From NCBI GenBank assembly GCA_022829145.1, contig CM040745.1:39222644-39286643 (forward strand): DNA of 64,000 nt, written 5' to 3'. The translations under genes and the position numbers were made by a program. The notes beneath the pieces were generated by a model. That model saw only the letters and a list, made by a program, of their open reading frames with translations, did not search any database and was not told the origin of the DNA. This document shows positions 34,739 to 47,194 of the stretch, one piece after another. How positions within the stretch are numbered: the stretch's first letter is position 1; each line of letters opens with the position of its first letter. This DNA is from Albula goreensis (Eukaryota; Chordata; Actinopteri; Albuliformes; Albulidae).

Positions 34739-37700
34739 CTCCCTCATTTTACAAACACTTATGCCCCACGAGCTCCCAACTATTCAAATACAATCTGACA
34801 CTCATTTCCACATAATAAACCTCTCTCACATGCAGACAATTAAGGCTGACAGGCATTAAAATGTTAAATGTAGAGAAAAAGTCTTTTCTTTTACTTAAAA
34901 TTTGACAACTACATTAACGTGCTATTAACAGGTGATCTTCAGGCAGAATGTCGACAGTAACCTCAGAGAAAGGGGGAAGTGCAAGCTTGAGAAGGAGACA
35001 CGAACAATGTGAGAGAGAGGTTTTTTCTCCCCCTATAGTTCCCTGGTGATTGGCTCTCAAAGTGATGGACCCCTATGACAATAATTCCATTTCAGCATTC
35101 ACCTTCCCTCGCGTCTACGTTCAGCAGACCTGCGGAGCATCTGGAACTCAGCTCGACACGGAACAAAGTGAAGACAGTGCTGTCAACAGCACCGCTATCC
35201 AATGAGGGAGTCTGTCAACACAAGGAGGGCCAAGGGCAATTAGTCAAGGCAACAGGAAAAAACACATATACATACATAATTGAAAATGTTGCTCTTGACA
35301 GATCATTAAAATAGTTTTTGTTTTTTTTTTTCAAAAGTGAAATCTCAATGTATTACATTAAGGAGCGTTTTTAGAGAGCGCGCTGACGTTTGTTTGTTCA
35401 CAAGGTAAGTTCAGGCTTCTGCTGGAAGGAGCGATCCAAATAAAGCCCACACAGACACAGAGAGCGGCGGTGTATCTACATGGCAACGAGGCTGTGAATC
35501 AGAGCAGCATGTAGCCTCAGACCTGAAGGCTGACGGCCCTGATCTCACGGCAGAGAGACTCTTTGGGAGACCGGGTGGTTGCTCTCCACAGCTATACGCA
35601 GCACTGCCTGGCGTGTGTTCTGTTTAGCAGGCCTGAAACCCACATCTGGAAGACCCACAGTTTGTACACAATCCATTTATACATCTGAATACATCAAGGG
35701 GCATTGAACCATGAACTTTAACCTCTCTGGGCATGCTCCAAACACTAAAGTTCCCAAATTAGATCTTTGGTTCAATGGTTTATACATAAACACACACACA
35801 CACCCACACACATACACTATACTGTATATATATATATTACTGGAAGAAGATATCACAAAAAGAACCATTCTACAGTGGTTTTTTGGCAGGTTGGTTCTAA
35901 ATGTTAAGAAACTGACATATTTCATTGAAATGAGCACCTCAAAAATTGAAGGAAAAAAAAAACCCAGCCTGCTGTATTTTCAGTGACAGCAAGGACTTCT
36001 TTTTTTTTCCAGGATGCCGAAGGAAACAGAGTCAATTAGAGAGGAGGAGAGAGGTGCAAATGTTTCCCCGCACCCCTGCGTCACAGAAAATGGCCGAAAG
36101 CCGCCGTCCTCATCCGCGCATACAGGAGGGGGGTAATGATCATGTGTGGGGAGGAGGTGGAGGCATCTGAGGGGGGAGGGGTGAGGGGGGTGGCAGGTCT
36201 TCAGTGGTGTCACAGCGCTATGCTAGACCAAGGAAAGGCAATTCCAGTCTCCATTCAGTCTTAATGGCCCATTGATTAAGACCCGCAGAAAACCAGAGCT
36301 TCGGCCCGACATCCTGGTAATGACTTCCATTTCAATATGACCCAAGGTGGAATGAAAAGCAAAAACAAGTCCCGGCAGTGCGCAGGTGGTGCCTCGCCGA
36401 GTCCTCGTAAAGCCGCCGTGTGTCCCTCCAATCTCTACCGCCCACCAAAGAATGTCACCTATAGCCATGGGGTCAGGCCATGATTGGCACTCATGTAAGA
36501 AACATTATTCTGCATTATCATTATTTCAACAGCAAAGGATTCCTACCAGAGAAACCATCCTAAAGTCTTCCAATGCACTATCAAAATTTTTACGTCACAA
36601 GCAAATTTTTAACCAAAGCTAAGTGTTTTATTTTATTCGGTAAGAATTTACCTAATGCATATTGCCATTAAAAAGTGGATTTTTTTTTGAGGAGGAAGAA
36701 AGTGCAAATGAAAATGGAAAAGGCACAGGGGAAGCGTGTGTTGAAACTGAACACATCAGCGGGCGGTGATTTTAGCAGTGATGCGATGTCAGTGGTAGGT
36801 CTTCACTGCAGTCGGAGGTAGAAGAGTGCTTTCCTTTTCCACTGAACTCCCACCAGGATCTCAGAAAAAAACTATGCAAGTTCAATTTTTTAATAGAACT
36901 CATTCCAGCTCTGTTTTTGGCAAACTCTTTCTGGGAAACATCTGCATACGTGCACACCGAATGCATACAGTGTGTTTGTTTTTGCATGTCGCTCAATCAT
37001 CCAATAGCATGATGCTAATACACCCTTTCTGGGAAACCACCTTATAATTAATCATTTAACAATGATCAGTCATTGGCAATTATATTCAAGTTCATCGATT
37101 AGTATTGAGACACATCCACAAGTTTATTTTAACAGAATTTACAACAATTGTACATTTTTAGCTATGAGACAGATCATGATTAATGCTAAGATTGTGATAA
37201 GCTTGTTTATGATGTTCTCATTGTACAGAGAAAATGAATGCTAAAACATGTCCTTCGGAATGTGTGATTCTCACATCCCAATAGCATATGTCTCTAAAAC
37301 AGAATAGCATATGTCTCTAAAACATTTGTTCAATCTTGTCTTCATTTTTTACAGTGCTTGGTACAGACGCCTCTCCAGATCTTGAACTACGGTAGACGCC
37401 CATCTGTAAACTGTGAGGAAAAAATACTCCCTTCCTTTGAATCTGTCTTTGGTGTCTCTTCCTAGCAACAATCCCAGCAGTCTTAGCTATGCTTTTCCTC
37501 CTGAAACAAAATCAACACCTGCTCTCATTAGGTGTTAAAAAACATGCACAATTATCTTTCCCACAATTGCTATCAGCCTTTTACTCTGTCATCCAGCCTG
37601 TCATCAACATTTACCTGCAAACTCTCTGCTCAGCGTTCACAGTCTCGCCGAGGAACTTCCCAAATGCATGCGTTAAGCTCAACCCTCAACAGTGTGTTGC

Positions 37701-39946
37701 CACTGTAAAAAACACTTCATTAATTAGACTCTAATATTGCAAAGCTTCTTTGTGTATATTTGCTAATAACACACATCAACCAGTGACTTCACCAGAAAAA
37801 TAATGCTTTAATGTCAGTATAAAAAAGGAATAAAAGAAGACTTTATACAAAGAAGAATACATAAACATCAGTAAAACTTCATTTACATTAAGGTTCATAT
37901 AGAAAATTATGAAAATAAACCAAGCCCTCAAAGAAGATTCTAAAGTCTGCTCACAAGTATTCATATTTTCAGTTGGTGAGTTGAGCAGGCCTGAAAATGA
38001 ACTCATGAAACATCTTGTAGCAAAAAAGCATAACACTTATTCAATTATAAATAAAAGTTGATTGAATCAGGTCTATGTGACAATACTGATGAATACATAT
38101 TAGTTTACATTATGCAAACGATGGTTTTATAGATCACTGTATACCTGTTAAAGCATGTCCCTATGAAGTCTTGCCAAAATGAATTTCTTTACTCGGGGCA
38201 GAGCACCTACAAGCTCTTGTGTTTTTATGAATAGCTATTTTACTGTGTTATAGCACTGGAGTCTAGATTTCTGTTGAATGGCTATTGTAACGTTAAACAT
38301 AATGCCAGCATATTACGTCCTACAAGTACAATGCAATCCTCTTTTGCATCATAACATAAACACAAGTGACATGTGAAATAGCTTGTGACATTTTATTTTT
38401 GATTTAACTGAACCTTTAAATTGTTACGCTTGGCTTATTTTGGAATCTTACATCATTTGCAGTACAGCTGTAGAATTATTTGTGTGAGAACAGTTTCTTA
38501 TAGCTTCTTATATAGGATGTAGTAGCTGCAGAATCAGGGAGCATATGTCATTATTCATTACAGATTACAATACCTTTATAATGCATTATAATGCATCATG
38601 CATGTATTTCTCTGATTAAAAATGCTTAAGTGTTCCTTCCTTCTGCCTGTCACTGGTAAAATTCATGAATGTGGAAAAATGAGCGCTGCTCATTTAGTTG
38701 ACTGCATACATGAGCAAACATTGGCGTTCAACACGGCAATTCTCACGTTCTGTCAATGTTTCCAACCCAGCTTTTAGTGTTGACAGTGGGTGGAGAAGAA
38801 CGTGATGAGACTTCCTTTAATTCCAGTGACAAGTATGAGATCAAAGTGAGGGTCAGACTGCTGGTCCACGTCCTCTCCAATTCCATTTTTAAACGATGCC
38901 TCTGTTTCCCCCTTCCAGTAAGACAAACCTCGGTCGTCACAGAAACAAACGCCTCTGCTCTGCAGAAAGAAAAAAAAAAAAAAAACTTGGCTCCTTGAAA
39001 ATTTATAGAGGTTGTGTGTACAGAGTCGTGTAACACGTCTCGGGATACACGGCCTACTGTGACCCCTTCGGAGGCGATGGAGAATTGGGATACAGTGTGG
39101 TACAACAGGTTTGTCTCTCACTGAGAAATCTCATTAAAGCCGTTCTTCCTGACAGCTGAATCACAAATAGAAAACATTTAAATTTGGATATTGCACTCCG
39201 CTTCCTCTTTGTGTGAACACTGAGAATAATCCTTTGGGGTCCAGAGGATGGGAGAAGCTGATGTCTACGGGTAAATGTATCGACTGCTATCCTTAATGCA
39301 TCTCATTTTCCCATTCGCTTTGTCACTGCACAAGGCCTACAATTTTCACGCTGGCTGAAAAAAAATGTAGCATTTTGCATCATGAACAACGAGCGCCGGA
39401 ATCTAAACAAAATTCTGCTTGAATGCTTTTTTGTATAAAGGCATACTTTTGATAAGCGCTCTACAATTCCATGAAACAAACAAGAATATGCGTCAGTTGT
39501 TTGCGATGGAAACATTTCCGAGACAGGATGCAAAGGGAAGAACATACAGTGGGATTTGCAAGTGATCACTGTTATCAGAATTAAGCGGATAATTACTTGG
39601 ATTGTGCAGAGTTGCACTTTTGTGCTAATTACATTAAGCCTAAAATGCACTGCCCAGAAACCCATTGTGCGTAATCACTGAGTGTCTACAGGATCAATTA
39701 CTCACATTAATCCCTGGCTTAGGGTCAGGCCCTCGGAGAGAAACCCGACTCTTTTGTCATGTCAACCACAAACCAAAGCAGCTGTGCGGGGCGGAAAAAG
39801 AGCGCGGCATCTTCCCGTAAACACGTACACTGTAAATCATCACGTGTATGAAAGAATTTTTATAAATTAATAAATGTGAAATCTTGACAATTTTCAGTGG
39901 AGATCATTCAATCCATTGCAATGGTCAAAACTTTGAAATAAAAATT
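34739..39946. other. Gene-free spacer
   Basis: No coding exon or transposase recognised. Minor features: a short CA/AT run near 35791-35837, a roughly 24-bp tandem duplication at about 37280-37325 (AGCATATGTCTCTAAAACA twice), and poly(A) at 38970-38986. Segments 36220-36480, 38740-39150 and 39290-39670 are mixed-composition DNA without obvious repeats and may be regulatory. Confidence 0.45.
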
Positions 39947-40464
39947 AACCCTCGTTAAACCGGACTAATTGGGGGGAAAGGGAGTATGATATAACCGATA
40001 GTACGATATAACCGGGTGATAATAAACAACACACAGTAGTTCCACATTGGCTGTGGTACCAAGCTATATTTACTCAGCGTTCGGTGTGCAACAATAATCG
40101 GGATGTCCTTTATACTCTACCAGCTACATCAGACCACCTGACCTGCTGACCAGTACTGCTCCATCACACCCAGGCACACTCTTTGTTATTCAGGCAAGGC
40201 GTCTGTCCTCTGAACACAGTGGTTCACCGAAAGTTAACACTGTGTCGATGTTTACGACACAATCATTTTACTATATATTGATCACTTCTGGCACACACAC
40301 GTTCTGAACATACATTTTCCCCTTTCTAACGAAGCTTTGGTGGTTAGCGGTCTGAACTTGTCCAGTACTAACCAGAATAGACCACAAATGTTGTTACAGC
40401 GTAAATAGTCCGTTATAACCAAAATCTGTTTTAACGAGGTCCACTATAACGAGGGTTCAGTGTA
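39947..40464. mobile_element. Pogo/Tigger-type non-autonomous DNA element (MITE)
   Basis: The left end reads ACCCTCGTTAAACCGGAC; the right end (complement) reads ACCCTCGTTATAGTGGACCT, an imperfect terminal inverted repeat. Both arms hold several copies of GTTATAAC/TATAACC-like blocks (ATATAACCGATAG, ATATAACCGGG on the left; CGTTATAACC, CTATAACGAGG on the right). The 0.5-kb element has no transposase. The right end closes CAGTGTA, fitting the CACTG start and TA target of pogo/Tigger elements; the matching bases on the left are lost. Confidence 0.7.
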
Positions 40465-41274
40465 GTTATACAAAAACTGAGTAACGAAGGAATGGGAGGG
40501 GCCTCATATGCCCCCCCCCCCCGCCCCACCCCACAATCAGATTGAATACAGTATGAAATTCTCTTCCTTACAGTTACAGCTTCACTCTGATAAAAATTAT
40601 TTGAACTTTATTTACATCCAAATGAATATTTATAGGGGAAAATGCTATTGTAGATTCTAATTAAGTCATAAGCTCTTTTGAGCACTATATTTTGACTAGT
40701 GTGTGTTTCCCTGGTGTGGGTGCAGGCATTTGTTCTGCTACAGTTTAGCCAAGCGCTAAAGCACAACATTTATTTATCAATTGATAATCAATAATCAATT
40801 AATCATAGGCTTTAGAGATGACCTTGATCAGCTGAATTTGATGCTTTTTCAGATGGACTAGAACACAAGCCATGACAGTCCTCCTCCAATAAGATGGGAG
40901 ACCCCTGTTTTAGAACTACAGAGCCAGATTTGTGGTTTGAATTCACAGGTTGCACTGAATTTCAGTGAAAAGGGACTTTTTGGGGTTACCACAGCTGTAG
41001 CGGTATGTAGACTCTGCACAGTTAGTTTTAAACAAAGGACTAGATAACAGAAATAGAACATTGTTTGTTTCAGGATGATGCTCATGATGAATGTGCTTTA
41101 TGTCAAAGATGAGTCAAAATGAAACTTGGCTTTAAAAGCTTTTATTATTATTATTTTTAACACCTCATGTATGAAATACATTTTACTGACATCCTCAAAA
41201 AAGTGTCCAAAATTCAATTTGAATAACACAAATGCTAATAAACATGATTTTTTAGTATGTTCAAAACTCTTGCT

Positions 41275-41385
41275 TGTGCAAGAAGTCTAAGAGAGCATAT
41301 GATTGGTTGTGGTAGTTGATTTGCTCCAATCAAAAATCATATTACTGAAATTGCATGTGGAAAGATTTTAACATGTACTAAAAGC
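41275..41385 (+). repeat. Diverged direct repeat, copy 1
   Basis: Matches 42204-42310 along about 105 bp: shared blocks include GATTGGTTG-GGTA, TTGCTCCAAT, TTGCATGT and ATTTTAACAT. The family is unknown. Confidence 0.7.
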
Positions 41386-42203
41386 TTTGATAAATCTGGT
41401 CCATAGTATCATATTGCATTGAAAATCAACTGAGGAACTATAGATAAGGGTAACTTATATGATGTTCTCTAACACAGACACATACTGGCTAGTTCATTTT
41501 TCTACATCTTTCAGCTAATGGTAACTTTGAGTAACTTTAAGTTTGAGCTAACTTTAAGCTAGCTGGAGTTTCCCTTTTTTGAACTATACTCTGTCAGCAC
41601 TTGGCTGTTACATGGCTTGCTGCATCATCTTACACTGATACCCCAAACTACCAATATAGGTATACCACATCCCAATAAAGATTTGCTATTCTATACAGTA
41701 AGTATCAAATATGTAAAAAGCATCTCCTTTTCTTATCGTTATTTAATGTTAATGGGTATTTCATCAAATTCTGTACTTATCGACTGTAATTATTCACGTT
41801 CATGCTGTTTTGGAAATAAGACATGTGATATCAGGATTTTCCTATTATATTTCATGCTTGCTTTGGAATTATGAAATGGATCAGGGATAGTCTGAAATTC
41901 ATACTATCTGTTTATTGGCCTCAAATGACAAAATAATAATATCGGCTACACACTTGTATTTACAGGAATATGTATTCACAGCACTGGCATAGCACTCAGG
42001 GTATGGGCAGGAAACTAGGCTTTGGATTCTGCTCTCTGTTAGCTGTAAAGGTGTAAATAAGTAAATAGCACAATATGGAAACATTCTCTGAGGATGTAAT
42101 ATGGCAGCAAGATACTGTCCAAAACTTTTCTCAACTATGGATCTGCTTTTAGACAAGATATTTATTTACTAAAGCATTTAGTAAATGCAGAACTGATTGG
42201 CTA

Positions 42204-42310
42204 GTGCAAAAAGACAAAGAGAGTGAGTGATTGGTTGAGGTAATCCACTTGCTCCAATGGCAAATCACGTCACTGACGTTGCATGTACAAAATTTTAACA
42301 TATTCTAATG
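42204..42310 (+). repeat. Diverged direct repeat, copy 2
   Basis: Partner of 41275-41385, lying about 0.9 kb downstream in the same orientation. It could be two insertions of one short repeat or a local duplication. Confidence 0.7.
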
Positions 42311-43400
42311 AGAATATCCTGATAATTGCTAAGCAGGGTGTACTCAAATGCCTCAATGTGACTTTGTTATTCTCAGGTTCAGGCATATTAGTTTCAAAAT
42401 AAATATGAAAAACATGGTTGTAACATTTGCATGTAGTGACTGAGCTTCAAAAACATAAGGTTACTTTGTTCCTTATCATGTAAGCGTTCGGTAATTTAGT
42501 TTATGATCACCCTCAATTATTTGGCACTCAGATTCTTTCTAACCTGTGAGCGTTGATGGACCGCAGTGAACTATTGCAGTGTAAAAACCAGTTCCCTTAA
42601 AACCACACATGGTAATATGACAGCTGCCGGCTCTTTCAAAGATCTATGCTCATGTAATGGGTGCTTCCGAAAAGATTGATGCTACGTTGCGGCCGAACCG
42701 TCTCGAGCTTGAGAAATGAAAGAATAATAAAGAGCGATAGGCTGTGCTATATCAATAAACTGCAGTTGCTGGCATATTTGAGGAAGAACTCGATTTTGGT
42801 TTACTCTCATGGGGCTGTCACAGTTTCATTTTTTGGGAAGACAAGGACGAGGTCCATATTCTTCATCTGACGAACCACGCGAAACGGGGATTATCGACAC
42901 CAGTATTTATACCGTGTACATGCAGATACCATTCTTTTAAAGTTTGTCAGTGGTGTCTTGAATATAATGTGTATATGGGTAATGTTTGTTTGTCTCCTGA
43001 ATTCCCTACATCGCTTGAGAAAAAACATTCTTTCATAATAATATAACCTCAGTAATCGCCCTATTCGGCCTCACAAATGGGCTCAGTGGAAATATACCGT
43101 GAGTCAGCTTTTCAACGCGTCAACTCGGACAGGCCAGATGTGCTTGGGGGGATTAGATAATGTTCCGTCCCTCCCCCTGACCCCCTTCCTGGCCCATTGA
43201 GGTTTGGCAAGAGGTAATACACTGGATTGCACTGGAACACTTTATGGGTCTGCAAACAGCAAATGCTTTAACAAAACAACTGTAGACTAATCCAACCGAA
43301 GCACCATCCTTCAAAACTTATACAAATTAATATTGTAACTTCTAGAGACAAGGTAAATTTGAGAGCAAAACTGGGATAAGTATCTTACAACTTGTGAACA

Positions 43401-43442
43401 ATGATTAGAACAGTACTTGAACATGCAAAGAAACACCCCGGA
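43401..43442 (+). CDS. ndufa4: NDUFA4-like coding exon 1
   Basis: From ATG 43401 it encodes [14 protein letters not shown] and ends at GGA|GTAAGT (GT at 43443), phase 0. It is too short to be found as a long open frame; it is identified by AKKHP, shared with human NDUFA4, its strong donor, and phase and length matching exon 2. It supplies the matrix-side basic end before the membrane span. Confidence 0.85.
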
Positions 43443-46400
43443 GTAAGTATTTTGCTACCGCACTTTATCTTTTTAAAATGTTTATGTATTGTAGAGCGCG
43501 AGCATTTATGGGTTCCGCCATACTGTAATTACAACGTTCACATTTGTTTGTCATAAATGGTATTGTGGTGTGGTGGAAAAACATTTTTTATGAACCCCAG
43601 TACATAATGAAATGAAATCTTTATTCTAGGTTTGACATTAAAGTTCTGCTCATATTTAATTCACGTTTTCATCGCGCGTATGCTATACAGTAGTCAGTTA
43701 ATGGTGTACATGTGTGCTTTCTACCTTTGATAATTCGTTCATTTGAATGGATTTTCGTCAAATCTCTCAGGATATGTGAACAATGAAACATATTAACGTC
43801 GTAATCATAAGCCCTTTGCTTGAAATTGTGCGGATTTGTATTGTATAATAGGATCCGTTGTTCTGTAGCATATTTAACATATCAAAGAAACTTTGTGAAT
43901 AGATCTGAACTTATTTATGTCACATGGCTTCAAGTATATAGTCTACAAAAGGCAACGATGGGAGCAAAAAACATGAGTCTGAACGTCATAAGAGTGTTAA
44001 AAAGAAACAATTAGCACATTCCTCAACGCTGAAATGAAGAATTTGGGTAACCCACATTAATGCCTGCGTGGGATGGTTTTATAACAAATCCAGTGCAGAT
44101 GCAAAATGGAGTCCAACTGTCTAACATATGTAATTACTACATGGCCTAAACAAACTTTCCAGAAAGGTAAAGAAACTCGAAAAGGATACATTACCTACAT
44201 CGAACCGTGTTTTAAAAAATCGTTTACTGCTGAAGGGAGGCATCAGCATTTGGACAGCTCCCCTTTCGCTGTACTGTTATTGGCCACAAATGTCACGGGC
44301 ACGTGTTCCAAAAGTTACGCGCGAGCTTTGTACCTTTGAAATTTTCCTGTCTCTCCCTTGTCGATGCGGTTTGCAAATGTACAACACATTTCAATACGTA
44401 TCTCGGATTGACTGATTATCAGGGGCCTTGTTTGAACTCTTAAGCTCGGCCTAAATATATAACTTATCCGATACGAGCAGAAGAGGCTTATTGAACTTGA
44501 TCTTGTAAAGATCAGGGCTGGGAAAGTCTGGGGAATTGAGGTCAGGTGAGCAAATGACGCGACACCGGCAAAAGTTAAATTGTATCTAAACTCCTCTGGG
44601 GAAATTTCTTTCTTACCTATGGATAAAGTATCCTCGACATGTGTATTTAAAAAAAAAAGACAATCAAAAATCATTCGTCAATTAGTTACATTTCATTTAG
44701 TATTGGGTGTTATTACAGAACTGTTATGAACTGTGGTAATTTTATTTACTGACGTGCTTTTGCATTGTTTTATATTGGAAACCTTGTAGATACAAGCATG
44801 GTCTTGGCAAGGCCCCTTTTGAAAAATTGATTATCTCAATGGAATTTCATGAGTAAATAAGGGATGAACTGAAAAGTTTGAAAAAAGTTAGGTGTTTCTC
44901 CGAAGAGAAACTGCCATGGATATATTACACCAGCAGTGATCCAAAATATATTGTAAAATGTTTTACTGTACAACACAACAATATAAGCACTGGACATCTC
45001 GAATGTTATAGCTATTACGTAATGGTTGATACTGCCATACTTCACAGTGACGTCGCCCTTCTCAGCGGAGAAATCAAGAGGGACTAACAAAGACATTAGA
45101 GCAATACCTAACTACCGGTATACCGTCATGTAGCAGTATGGAATATTTTTCGTTTCTGTCTATATGTATATATCCTTCTTGAGCACGACTTCCCAAAAAC
45201 GTATTATTTCCCTGTCTGTCGACATATCATATAAAAGAAAAAAACTTCCAGTGACCAAAGGGTTTATTTAATTATCAACAAGCAAGATCTATTAAAATAA
45301 TTATTTCATTCCGAAGACGCAGACTTGCGAACAGATGTTCTTTAGTGGGTCTGTGATGTTCACGGTTAAATTCTGAATCAAGAACGTTTGGTCTCCCAGT
45401 CGACGTCTAGCAACTAAGCCTGGATTCCCAACAGGCGTTGCAACAGCAGACCAAAGTGTGAATCCAGAATTTAGCAGCGTTTCAGTATCTGCGAGGTATT
45501 GCTGTCTGCTATAAGCCTCATGCGTAATGATACCCCTAATGTTTGATGGTGTTGCTGATAAATAACAGAATTAAAAACAAAAAGAAAAAGAAAACATAAA
45601 AACTGTCGCATTGACATTGACGGGTACAGTATCTGTGGGCTTTCAGTGACAAGGCATTGAATGTTATCCACAGGGAGAAGCTTCCAATGTATCAAAGCGA
45701 GGGGGGAAAAAACCCAAACAGATGGGTAGAGCGACATAATCCTTTCTGTCGCGCGGGATAACGTTCTTAGAATTCTCAAGGAGCCGCGGTAGCCAGTTAT
45801 GCAAGCAAGCTGTACAGGAAGTCACAGTGTGCCTCTGTGAAGGGGCCATAGTTGCAATCAAACTGTCATATACAGCAAGAGAGAACAAAGTCGATAAAAG
45901 AAAAGTGCGCGTTTAGAATGAGATCAGAAAAATACCGCATTAACTATATTGCGTTCAGCTCCCAGGAACAGCAAAAACGTAGCAGTGCAGGTGTAAACAT
46001 CAGGAAGTAGCTGAAAACAAACATTTCCCATAGAAACCTTTTCTTTACCTCAGCTACTGAAATATTAATCAGTAATGGGGTGTAATGGTGTTTTTCCTCC
46101 CCACACAGAGTAAAGTTGCTTTATGATGACTTATTCATTTTATTATGAGCATATTTTCAAACAGTTATTTTTCTGTGCAGGTATAAAAACTCAACATAAC
46201 ATAAAATTGTTTATTTGTTTTTCTATATTTTTAGATTGCTTAACAATATACATTTTCAATGGGATCATGTTTGTAAATTCAGATAAACGACTGATTGTCT
46301 GTAGAGAATAGTGAAACTGTCCAGAGACATGGTGGCTCAGTCTATGGCCCTGCCAGTCTCTGCACCCAATAGGATGGTGGTGGATCCATCTTTGGCCTTA

Positions 46401-47108
46401 CAGACCCCAATCAGGATTAAGGAGCCCCAGTTATGCAAATGAGATATATGTAGCTCCTCCCACCTCTGCCCAAACACACGCCTCCCTTCTGGGTTAGTTA
46501 TCTGTAATGCTACTTTCTGATTTGAGTCAGGAATTACAAACTCAAAAGCAGAAATTCTATTTATCCCATGAGTCATTGCCTTCATAGTGGGACCTGGCAC
46601 TGTCCTTACGATATTTACAGCTGATATTTTTGACTAACGCATACTGTGGGCCCCAATGTTGGGGGGCATGCTACTTGGTCAATTGTTTTGCAGGAATGTC
46701 GGTTTGTTAAAACAAAAAAGTTCCTAAAGGGTTCTTCGCTTGTCCGTGATGTTCTTCTTTGATAAGGATTTCACTCACAGGTTCTCCACCTTATTCTGAG
46801 GGTTATATAAAGAACCCCTTAAAGATATCTTTATCTGAGATGAACCTTTAAGGGTTCCCCCAGCAGGACAAAGGTAAAACCTTTAAAGGTGTTAAAAAGT
46901 GCTTTTTTTCTAAGAGTGTTGAGTTTGTGGCTCATGGAAAATATCTTCCATGTCCTCCTCACCTGACAATTTATCATCACAATCAGAAATTATCCCAAGA
47001 TTAGATAAATTTAGCAATGTTTTCACTTTTCTCACAGTTTACAGGTGAGGCAGAGAGAAAGAGAAGTACAGTAGAAGGATCCCATGATTCTCACAGGAAC
47101 AAACTGTG

Positions 47109-47194
<86 letters not shown>

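Larger units (their letters stand above)
40465..43400. other. Spacer and presumed promoter region of the NDUFA4-like gene
   Basis: A C-run lies at 40511-40532. Two segments, 41275-41385 and 42204-42310, are diverged copies in direct orientation. From about 43060 to 43400 the DNA is of mixed composition with a C-rich stretch (43167-43190) and could hold the promoter and 5' leader, but no TATA or CCAAT box is well placed, so the transcription start is not called. Confidence 0.4.
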
